Of a stretch of DNA of 64,000 nucleotides, positions 11,801-23,800 are shown one piece after another. A program made the translations under genes and the position numbers. A model generated the notes under the pieces. It had not been told where the DNA came from and searched no databases. It worked only from the letters and a program-made list of their open reading frames with translations. Within the stretch, counting starts at the first letter, position 1, and every line of letters begins with the position of its first letter. The stretch is from Ixodes scapularis (taxonomy: Eukaryota; Arthropoda; Arachnida; Ixodida; Ixodidae), in the NCBI RefSeq assembly GCF_016920785.2, contig NW_024609836.1, positions 60,235,439 through 60,299,438 of the forward strand. The letters are read 5' to 3'.

Positions 11801-14800
11801 TTCTACGTGCCGAACCTTCTACGCCGATTGTTCCAGAAACCGACGCGTGTACATAAGGGACTCGGCGTGGCGAGCCGGAGTCAGTCTCGCCCCAGCGGTC
11901 AATCCTGCTGTTCCACCCAAATCGACGCATGCTACGCTAACCTTCTATTATGTTTCAGCCACGAATTCCCCTCATTAAACGTTTAGTTTCTCCAGTTAAT
12001 TTGCCATGTCATCATTTGTCATTCGTGACAATGTGGCTCTTATGCGATGCGTGATGTCAATGAGATGAGCAGTCACATGGTATAGCATCACACTGTTCTC
12101 GCCGGTCCAACCTGTCTAAAGATGCCTCGACACTGGAAGATAAAGCACGTATTGGGCCTGGGCCGGGGCCCAGACTCAGGCAGAGCTCCTGAGATCATGC
12201 AGAGCTCAAATACAACAAGGTGTTGAACTGGGCGAGTTGGTAAAAGATTGACATGGAGGGTGTAACAGCTTGAAAAAACGAGAACCATATAAGAAACAGA
12301 CACGCACCCTGTCAAACTTTCACCAACTCGCCCGCTTCAACACCGTGCTGCAGTTTATTTATTCCACATCGGGCTCTTCTTCTGTCACCAGTAACCTTGT
12401 TCTACGGCTGTTGTCCTGTTGTGTCCGTTCCTTTTATCGTCCTCGTTTTTTGAAGCTGTTACACCCGCCATGTCAAGCTTTAATACAGCTCATCAAATAT
12501 GATCAATACATGCTTAAATATTTGTTACAATGCTTCGTGACGCTCTAGGCCAGTGGTTCTCATACTGTGGTCCGCAGACCCACAGGGGTCCTCAAGAGTG
12601 TTCACGGAGGTGCGTCCACGCTAAATACAAAAGAACGCTCTAAAAAAAAGCCCTTCTATGGCATTGCGCAAGACCTCTGATGCAGAATGCATTGGGAATT
12701 TTCGAACAGCCTCCGACTGGGTCAGTGGGGTCCGTAATGGCCGAAATTTCGAAAACCACTGCTCTGGGCTTCCAATCCAGCCCTAAAACGCATTCGGCGT
12801 TAAAATTCCGCTCACTTTTCCCTTGTTGTGGGGCAGCCCCAGCGGCGTGTGGCGCGCAGACCCGAGGAGTGCAGCCAGGGCGGCCGAGTATCCCGAGATG
12901 GCATCCGGCATCGACTTGAGGGACTCCAGCTGGTCTAGGCAGCGGTCGAGGAGAGGGGTCAGCTGCGCCGGAACGGCCGTCGCCACGCAGCGGAGGCACC
13001 ATGCCGCCGCCAGGCGCGCCGCGGGGCTTGTGTGGACCAGCACCGAGGACACCGTTTCCACCAGCCCTGAAGAACGACACGAACGGCGTGAAATGGTGGG
13101 ATGCAAGAATTGACTGGGGGCGCTACCAATGGCGAGTGAAACGTGAAATACTTTTAGCGCGAGACGTGCTTTATGGCTGGCTCCCATACTCCGTTTCACT
13201 TTAAAGTTCAAACGCAGCCGACGCAACGATCCTACAGAGTCAATCAAGCGTCGTCAAAAGTGTGTCAGCCCGGCGCTCCCTTTGTCCGCGCGTTTGGTTT
13301 TCTGTGTGGTATTGGTTCAAACAATCAGTAACAAAGAAGAATGCAGGGCCACAGTGCATTAACTGTGTGCGACTGGTTTAATTGTCGTTAGCAAACGCAC
13401 GAAGACAACGAGCGCCGCAACGATGCACTTTTGACGCTGCTCTACTCACTCCGTCGGATCGTAGTGTCGGCTACGGTCGGACTCTCTGAAACAGAGTAGA
13501 GCCACTCCCTGTAACAAACTCCCATAATGGGAAGAGCATCGCAGGAGTGCTGTGTCAGCGCTTAGCTCCAATTTGTGCCCTCGCTGATCGAACACAAGTC
13601 CCAGCTGAAGCTCGGCCTGTTGTGCCGAGCTTCGGTAGGCAACAGTGAAAATCAGGCACTATGGCCTCGTCTAGGAGTGTCGAGTAAGGGTGCTGCTACG
13701 TACGGTAGCAGAGTGCGCAGGAGACGAGGGGAAAGGGGACGCACTTCAAAGGAAACAGGGAGACACAAAACGGAAGGGTCAAGTATGCGGTGTGCAACCG
13801 CAAGAGATGGAAACTTTGCATCCTACTCCTGTTCGAGCGTCAGCTTGTGTGGCGCATTCTTTCGGGGACGCTGAGCACGACGACGTTTCAGCCGTCGAGG
13901 CGTTAAGTGCGTACCAAGTTTGTCTCTGGTACGTCACCGCGAAGCAACACAGAATATATTCTGCGTTACCGCTTCCTTTGCTTGTCCGATTTAGGTATTG
14001 ATAAAAATTTGGAGTTGTATTTCTATCTATCGATCAAGCCGTCATATGCAAAAATTGTGTTTTATGAGAGACGCTGCCGACGCTAAATCCAGTCTCTGCC
14101 TTCCAGGCATATGATGCTGTGTTAGTGTTGCCATATCCTCGTTTTGTACCGTTTTCTTTTTTCCTTGTTGTTTTTGGGAGCTTTTGCAGCTCAATCAATC
14201 AATCATTTTATTTTTTCAAGTCAAATACAAATTCGACTTGAACGCTGGTGAAGCTTTCTTGAAGTGTCTCAGAGCCCTTCCTCCTGCTTTTTTTTTTTTT
14301 TCTTTTTCACAATTGCATTGTATGGTCGGCAGAGCTCTCGAGGCAAGTGTTCGGCAATCAGTCACGCTTTGCTCACTTTTTTCCAGGCTAAGTGAGATTT
14401 AGCTTCAGCAAGAGTGCAATTCCGCATTAATAGATACTTTCTATACTGAACAGAGTTTGTTAATGCAGAATGCGTCATATGGCTGGGCCCTAGCAGTTTC
14501 CGGTTTCACACTCTTGTGACGAAAAAGCGTCACATGATTACTACATCGGCATTCGGCCAGAACTCGCATCCTCACTGACGAACACGAGCCCCGGACGATC
14601 GCTGACGCAAAACTGTGCAATCTGAGCCAAGTTACCGGTGCACCCGCTTTAAAGTGTAGAAGATTTGACATCACCCACACCTCGTTTTCTTAATGCGATA
14701 GCATTATTAAGCTACTACTCAAAGTTTTCAGCTAAACGGCTATCCTGTTTTCCGGCCTCGTGAGGCACAGTAGGTATGCGCACTAGACCATTTGAGCTCC

Positions 14801-17800
14801 TTGTGCTTGCACCTCATTGTGCCGCGAGTGTGCAAAGTGGCAGTACGCACTCCTTCACATTTGCACCCCTTTTGAAGGACCCAATGACCTTGACATCATC
14901 CTAGAGGTCGTCCTAGACGTTGTCCTTGAGGTTGCCCAGACTCTATGTCGTCTCTGAAGTCGTCCTCTAGGATGTCGGTAGTAATTGAGGTCGAGCTCTA
15001 AGAGCCTGACTTCTTTTAAGGTCGTCAGGTCCTTAGATGTCACAAAACCTGACGTCATGTAACTTCAGGTCCCATGACCAATGCATCAATTAATTTTTCC
15101 GGCTAAATTTAGCGGGAAAATTGTTGTCACGGCCTATGCACTAATTCAGTTTCCCTGCTAAATTTGGCGGTGCGCAACGATAAGAACTTATCGCATTCAT
15201 AGATAATCACCAATGTGGTTCCCACAAATTTGCCTCGACCATCAATTTGATGCCCTGTAATGTTTTTCTTCAAAAGTTGGAGGAAAGAGGGCTTGTGGTG
15301 TTAGCGGCGGCTTCCTGGCAGGACAGGACGCACATACGTTCGTAAACCGAACACGGTAGACAATTCGATCGAAGATGACCAAGCGAGACGTACCGACAGA
15401 GGAGTCGGAGAGGGTGGAGACGGCAGTCGTGCCCAGGGTCTCGACGAGGCAGCCCAGCTCGTGCAGGGCGCACACCAGAATGTGCTGACTCAAGGCCACC
15501 TCCTGCTGACCTTCTTTGCCTCCGTTGTTCTCAAGAATGGCATCTGTCGAGAGACAATGCACAGGTCGACTGGTCAGGACAGGCACCGATCAGGGGAGGA
15601 TCTCTTTTATGCGCAGCCCTCGTCGAAGGGACGAGACTATACCTCGACTCGACGTGTCGGCAAGGACACATGCCGAGTTTCGTGCAGTTCGACGACTAAC
15701 TTTGGGTCTTTCTTTTTTTACGCTCTGCTGATTTCAGACGAGTGAAGGCTGGTTTGCACACTTTCGTTTGGGTGTGTCTAAATGTGTTCCGTTCCTTTGT
15801 GACCATTTACTTTTGTGACCACCGGCACCATCTATCACATAGCCCTGAAACACTTCCAGCCTGCGCATATACTTTGATACTCTTTTAAGCACCCTTCTTT
15901 TACCGTGAGGCTAAAATGTTTCTGACAATGTTATAAGTAAGGTTCCAATTAAATATTGACAAACCCCCATAAATAACCACCGAAGAGGTTTTCACCGAAT
16001 TCTGAAAAACGGATAAAGCCCGAATTGGAGCTGCCCTTGAATAGAGAAATTCCCATTTTTGAAGGAAAGAAATCTGCAGTATTGTTTACGTGACCGCGAA
16101 TGCAGCCCATACTGTCAATTCTTGAGGTTTTTTTTTGTTTTTTTTTCCTTTGGGAACCGCGTCCCTTGCCCTGGGCCCCTGTCGTCTTCTCCCTTTTTTC
16201 CCTTCTTCCTTTTTTGAGTGCATGGGTCGCGGGCGTACTAAGCTCCGTGGACCTTGGACGGATTCGTAAATTCATAGATGTGCAGTCGCTTTATAACATT
16301 AGCCCCGACAAGCCAAGGTTTCTTGACCAGCATCGAAAATAAACGCCAAAAAACACAGATTCCGGGGAAAAAAAAAAAAAAAAACTTAGAATTCGAAGAA
16401 TAAATCCCGGAAACAAGGAATCCTAGTTATAGGTGACCGTTTGTCGTATGTAGTGCTTAGATTTGATCTCGATAATAAATGCAAAAACATTCAGTCTAGC
16501 TATATATGCAGTTTGGAAGCAGATCCCAGGCTTGATACTTGAATTTTTTGAGTCAGACTACTGGAGTTTCCTTTTGAGCCCCCCATTATAATCGACGGAG
16601 ATAAAGTTATTATTATTATTATTATTATTATTACCGCTACAATGTCCGGAAAGAGTCTTCGACTGGTATGTTTAGGGCCCCATCCCACAGCGCATCAAAA
16701 GTTGTCCCGAAGTAACAACAAATAAGGTCATAAAGCCGACGCGTCGCGTCGTCAGACGTCCCGATCCTCGCGGCCGTCGCAAGAAGTCCTGGCAAAAAAC
16801 ACGAGCAAATGCGATCGTCGTCGTCGTCAGGGAGTCCCAACTCGTGGCTGCCGAAGCTTCCGTGGACCGTGAATCTGCAGCAGAACGGGTGTCTCCACCA
16901 CCGCTGCTGCGACACCACCGGTATCGCGGCCAGTGACAATGTGACACCTCTACAACATCGTCAGGCGGAAACTGAGGGACAGCCTCTCTGGACGCGGCAA
17001 GCAGACAGGTTGGAGATGCGTTCAAGGCACAATGCTGCTACCAGTATATCGTAAAATTCCGTAAGGATGCCCTCCCCCGTGAGACTGCCCGTCCCAGTTT
17101 TTCTGGCTGAATATTCATAACTCAAGAAATTTCTAAACATTGCCCACCACCGATTCCCGTCGGATGTTGCGCGATGTCCGACGGCAACCGCATCAACCGC
17201 GTGATTCGCGGTACCGGTACGTCTGACAAGCGAGTTCGTAGCAAGTTCCCCCTTCTTTGTGATATCGGCTTCCCGTAACATGCGAGTTGTTTCTGTGCGT
17301 ACACTGCGTCGTGAAATGCAAATTTGTTGCGTCCACAATCTGCGGTACCTGTTTTCATGACACGTGAGTTTGTAGTAGATTCTCACATTTTTGTTCGCAA
17401 CCTCCGCGCGAGCGATATCAATTCCCGTGACGTACGAGTTTGTGGTGGGTTCCCGCATGTTTATTGCACCGTGGAACTTAAACCTGCCGTGTCTGCAATC
17501 TGCAGTATCCATTCCCATGAAATGCGAGTTCTCGGCGGGTCTTTGCGGGTCCTTCGCACTGCGAGACGCGAATCTGCTGCGTCTGCAGCCTGCGGTATAC
17601 TTTCCCTCAACACACGAGTTCGTAGCGAATTCCCACATGTCTACCGCATCGTAAAACGCGAATTTGCCGTGTCCGTGATCAGCGGTATCAGTTCCAGTGT
17701 CACATGGTTTGCAGAGGGTGCCCCAGTGTTCATCATTAATTTTTGATAAAGTTTTGCTGTCGCACCCCCAAGGATAGCCCACCCCATATTTCACACCATT

Positions 17801-20800
17801 TACCTCTTCCCCTTGGGCAGGCATTCTTACGAGATTTTACGGTCGCCACAGACAGGGTGCGAGCCGCAGGGCGTGTCTCTCAAACGTCCGTCCTTGCCAT
17901 GCTTCCACCGCGCTTTGGCTGCGCGTGTGTGCTCGAGGTGCATGAGTTGTTGAAGCGTCGGCCTAAGTCGGAAGCCCGCGCTGGAAGCGGTACAACTGAA
18001 ACTTCCCCCCGCTGTTCCCACCCCGTCAACGACCACGCTTGCCGTAAACGCCTGCCAGCGCTCGCAACGCACGCGGTCATGCTCAAACGCAAGTGTGGTG
18101 CAAACCAGCCTTCAACGTCCTTTGCGTGCAAACATCGGGGCGATCAGCGAGGCGCCTCAGGCGGCCCCGCGAAAAACTCCTTTCGCGCCGAAGAACATAC
18201 CCGAGTTGAGGTGCCGCACCACGACCTGCACGAGGTCTTTGCAGGCGGCGGCCTGCGCCTTGTCGCCCAGCATCTTGCCCAGGACCGAGCGGAGGGCGAA
18301 GGAGACGCACTTGCGGCTGTACACCGCGTCTACGTGCGTCTGCACCGCCTTAGGGTGGCCCACCAACTCCAGCAGGTGCGTGAGCACTGCCGGGAGGTGG
18401 CGCTCCAGCCAGAGGCCGCCCAGCCGCTGGAACAGCACCACGTACGCCTGCGGAGGAGATCATGTAGGAGCAAGCATTTCGGAAAACGGAAGACACATAA
18501 AAACTTGAGGAACGGATGAGACGAACGTCTGTTCTAACTCACGCTGCGGGACCTGGGAATCAAAGGTTCTTTGACCTCCGCCCCTGCCTGTTTCGACCTG
18601 AACGAGCATCGTACCGGCGCGCAGTCGTGCGTCGCTACTACGTGGTGCATGTTAAAGATATTTCAGGAATATGGATGATTACTAAGGTCGTTTCTCGAAG
18701 TCCCAACAATGTAAGAAAGAACGAGTTGGATTGGCACTAATCAAGACGGTGCCCACTTTCACCTTCCTTCAAATTGGGGGGTTTTACGAGCCAAACTGAT
18801 GAAAGGCCTGTGGCACACCCCAACGGAGGACTGAGGAACAATTTCAATGACCTGGGGATCCTTTGATGTGCAACCGAAATCTCGGTTTCACGGTGCCTTC
18901 TCAACAATAAACCCACATCAGACTGCGGGCACCTCAGCCAGGATTCGAACCTGCAACTTTAGGATTCAAACCTGCCACCTGGGGATTCGTAGGCTGGCGC
19001 CTTGCCTCGGAGCCACTGAGGCAGCCTTTTACCTTTCCTATTCATATCTCGACTCCCTTCGGTTGTAGATCTTGAAACGTTTGGAGAAGGTAACTCACGT
19101 GAGTGACGCCGACACGTATCTCTCGGCTGACCGAGGAGCCGCCCTTGATCATCTCGCCTGCGCTGCCCTTGAGGAAGCCGATACCGCCCCGGAGAAAACC
19201 CGAGGCCAGCAGCGCCAGCACTTCGTCCAGGCTGGCCAGTCGGTTCTTGCCAACTGAAGAAGAAGAAAAATGAACGCCAGTGTCTTGCAGCTTTTTGCAA
19301 ATTAACTGAAGCAACACCCGTGGCACTGCACAACCTTCCGCACACAGACCACACACTGTCATTCTCCACCACCGGTCGAAATTTGGCAAGGGTGCAAGGG
19401 TTACTTTGTTGCTCGACGTCACCATTTTCCCCGTTAATCCTAGCAGGGCAATGCTTCCCGCTCAATTCAGTGGGAAATGGCGACGTGGCGTCACAGTATT
19501 ACGTGACGATTTCCCCACTAAATTTACTAAAGCTTAATAGAGAAATGATTCCTGCTAAATTCAGCGGAAAATTCTGATAGTACGTCACAGTCACATCACG
19601 TAAACAACAATATCACGTGATGTCACAATTTCCCTGCTAAATTTAGATGGGAAACAGTCTGCATTATGTCGCAATTTGACAATGATTTCCAGCTTAATGT
19701 AGTGGGAAGAGTTTTTGCTAAATTTAGCAGGCCACACGCCTAGACCATACATTGTACGCAAGACACAAAACACCAAAGACACCTCGGGATCCGCTGCGAA
19801 TCCTCGCCAATAGCGGCTGTCACCATGAAGAAAACCCGGAACTGAGAACGGCATGAACAGCCTAAGGAAACTGAAAAAATGTGGAAGAATTGTCTCTGGC
19901 TCGAGGTAGAACAGAAGTAACGGTCAGTTTTTACAGGAAACCTCTCTACTACATCTATATCAGTAGCTTAAATGCCTCTACCAGTGTTACAAGTGTCCTT
20001 CAACTTTTCTTCAACATATTCATACCTTTACTATGTATTAGTTTCCTTTAAGAAGTTCTATTCCACCAATAATATAAAGAAATGAGAGAAAGCAGCAATG
20101 CCTGCTAATAAAGTGGGTGTAGTTATGGATCTAATACTTTACCAGACTACTTTATCATACCCTGGCAGTTCTGAGCATGGGGTGTGCAGAGCGAGAACGG
20201 CAGGATACAGAAAAGAAGAAAGTGACCTCTTCTAAAGTGTTTGTGCCGCTAGATGATGTAGGCACGAATACTTAAAACAATGCAACTTCCAAAAAGCAGT
20301 GGGCATGAGAAGAAGCAATCAGGCATGTGTGTGGACTGAATGCGACACCAACCCTGTGCCTGGGAGGCCTGCTGCGTGATAGCCACCAGTGTGCCCAGCA
20401 GTCTGGCAACAGTGCAGCGCACTTCATAGTTGGAGCCCTCGAAGGCGCGGAAGCAGATGGAAGCCACCGTCTCCAGGTCCGTCGTGTACAGGAAAGGGGC
20501 GTGCCGCACCATCTCCAACAGGCACTGCGCACCCCACCGGGCAGAATGATAAACTGATTAGTTTAATTATATATTTATTGTTTGGCTTTTCATGCAAACT
20601 AACTAATAATAGACACCTCTTGGGGAATGCCTCCTACAAAACCACGGCTCAGTAGAACGTTGAACGTAATATTTTGTTGAACAAACAGGGGCTAAAACAA
20701 ACACCACTATAAAGTTCCTTACAAAACAGTCACGACTAATCGACTGCTACATATCAAGAGCTGGACACCGTGTGAAACAATTATGAGCGACCTGGATACG

Positions 20801-23800
20801 AGACAGAGGACATGTGGTGTTGGACATTTTTATTGCCGCACTATGACTGTCAAGGCATTACTAGTACCTAAACCGAAGCAAAGCTCCGAGAGAGCGCTGC
20901 CAGGGCATAGCCAGGGGAGAGGCTTATGAAGCTTCAACTCCCTTCCCCATCCCCCCGAAATTTTGGCCCCACCCCCCCACCCCAAGTCATCGACATTCCA
21001 ACCACCTCAACCTCCCACCCCAACCCCCGGCGAAAAATTCCTGGCTACACCATTGCAGTGTTGGTTGGTGTCCAACACATGAGTCACATTCGGCCGCAGT
21101 GTTTCGAAGTCTCAGTTAAACAGACCGGCTCCGGTGAAGTTGATCAAAATACCCCCACGTGGCATTGCAAGCGTAATTGCAGGGATTTGGTTGCACCTTG
21201 CAACCAAATCTTTATGTTATCTGAAGGACACAAACAACAACAAAAAAAACACAATTTCTTGGTGTATAAGTTGCAGTTCTTTTCACAAATTTCAGTCGGT
21301 GCATCTTACACAATGGTGCGACTCACCAACATGCATTGTCTTTTATAACCGCGGGACGAGCAAGGATTTAATATGACCCCAGGGGCTATATTTCTTGTCC
21401 GATTTAGTGGCAAGAATATTAAAACTGCCTGCTCCCGACCATACATATATTGAAATCACCATGCACATATGCGGGCTTACCAATACAGTTTTGCAGTGCC
21501 GGCCACACAAAGTGCAAGTTACACAAAGGTGTGACTTATATGCCATGACAATGTAGAGCGTAAACAGACGAGACAGAAGAGAGAGGACAGACAATTGCTG
21601 ATTGTGCATCCTCTCTCTTCTGGCCCATCTGTTCTTGCTGTATGTTTTACCAACCTTACCAACATGGCCAAGCTTCCATTTCAAACATTTATATACCAAT
21701 TTTTTCGAGAAAACAGGCAATTATAGGGGGGTACGACTAATATAATTATGCGACTTATAGACCGGAAAATATGGTAACATGCTTTAATTCTTGAAGCTAT
21801 ACAGCTGAAATTAGACTTCTGTCTCGTTAGCATTTGCACATTCATAGGCCTTTGCCACATCTGTGTTAGAACGCTTGAGGGTAACTCGTGAAGTTCTAAT
21901 ACAGTACCATTTCATGCCTCCTTCAACACCTACAACTGTTCAAGGGCACAATAAAAGATGCACCAATTGACCAACAACTTAGCAAAACGATATGGTACGA
22001 ACCTTAGCAGCGGCGCAGCGTACAGCCAACACCCGGTCGGTCATGCAGTGGCGCACAGCCTTGAAGATATCCTTGTGGATTGGGCTTGCTGCCACCCCCA
22101 TGCCAGCAACTATCTTCTCCATGGTGGCCATGGTCTCACATCGAGACTGCGACTGGAAATGGAAACAGGTCTACAGTTGAAAGATGAGTTCATGTACTAC
22201 TTCGGCATTCCAGGGTCTTCAGCATCTGATTAGGAGCTGTCTCCCTTGGACCACAACCTAACCGCACTTCTAAATTTAATTAAACCTCTAAGGCCTACCA
22301 ACAGAATGTACAGGAGTCACCTAAACCGTCAATACCAAGTGCTCCAAGAAAATCTTGGTATGGCGTCGATAACGAAACAAAACTATAATCTCTGTTTTGC
22401 TGTCTCCCATCGAGCAATGCCCTGCTGATGAACGTGGATTGTGATCAGACGTTATTCTACTTCCCATGTAGCTAACTACACCACCCAGAGTTGGCTGAAA
22501 TTCATTGCCTTGACATACCACCCTACACACGTACAGTAGAATCTCGTTAATTCAAACTCTTAATTCAAACTTGCGGATAATTCAAACTAATATGCAGGTT
22601 CCATCCTATGCGTCTCTACAAACAAATTTTCTGTCCCTCTTGCGTTCGAACTGACGAGATTCGACTGTATCATGTTCCTGCGCGACGGTGCTTGGTTAGC
22701 CGACTTCAAGGGGAAAGAGGGGGGGGGGGGGGGGGGGGGGCATGCACGTAGCACATTGTCACATGATACGTTCACAGAGCTAGTAGATTGGCTTCGATGG
22801 TTCGTAGCGACTGCTGCTGTCCATCACAAGCTAAAAGAGATTATAGCTTGGAAAGATTTCTGTGGCGTCGTCATCCTCCGATCTCCCCTGTAGATTTCGG
22901 CGGCTCTTTGAGCACTCACGGCACAATGTATACATGGGTATTTATTTCAAGTGTACACTTATTGCAGCTACTCACATTTCAATTTTATAACTAAAATTGA
23001 CAGTTGGATACTTTAGAACCACGTTACGGGATGGCCAAGAAAACATGCTTTTCGTGTAAGGTTTATCATGTTACAAGACGCTGGAGAAAACCAGCCTTCT
23101 GCGTTCAGCCTATTATTTCGAACGCTTTTTGTTTGCGTTCCGCCCATTGAAAAGCATGCGGGAAGTGCTTCAGCACGCATTTCATATTACTGCGCCGCAG
23201 TGATCTTCCACAACAAAAAGGCCGTCTGCTTTCATTGCCGTCACCATGGCAATGAACGCTGAATGACCTTTTCGGACGGCGCGTGTATCTCTGTGGAGTG
23301 TGTTAACCCACCCTCCCGCCTGCGTTCACGGCGACAGTCTGCGGCTGCTCACTACAAAACTATTAAGCTTTAAGGCATGCAGAAAATCATCTTTCGTTGC
23401 CATGGTGATGGCGACGAAAGCAGACGGCCTTTATGCTGTGGAAGAATAATGCAGTGCAACAATACAAGGTGCGTGCTGAGGCCCTTCCCGCAAGCTTTTC
23501 AGTGGGTGGAATGCAAACAAAAAGAGTTAGAAATAAGGGCTTAATGCAGAAGGCTGGTCTTCTCCAGTGCCTCATAATTTGACAAGCCTTACACGAAAAG
23601 CATGTTTTTTTATTTTTTTTACAGCATGGTTCTAAGGTGTGCCCTCAAATTATATCTGCTTTCTGCAACAAAACGTCCACATAGTGTTCCAAAAATATCT
23701 GTAGCATCCAAGTCACATTAACTCGAGCAGAGACACCGTCAAATACGACAAACAAGCCCTACGAGGTGTCGTAAAAAAAAACTGGCAATACGATACCTCC

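Noticed and set aside
16961..17824. 287-codon minus-strand ORF as a protein-coding gene
   Set aside because: It is made of the 90-bp minisatellite and flanking repeat R2. No domain, no splice context, and the opposite strand is equally open.
17743..18519. 258-codon plus-strand ORF
   Set aside because: Antisense shadow of HEATR5 exon 7 (18201-18447), extended by chance into introns.
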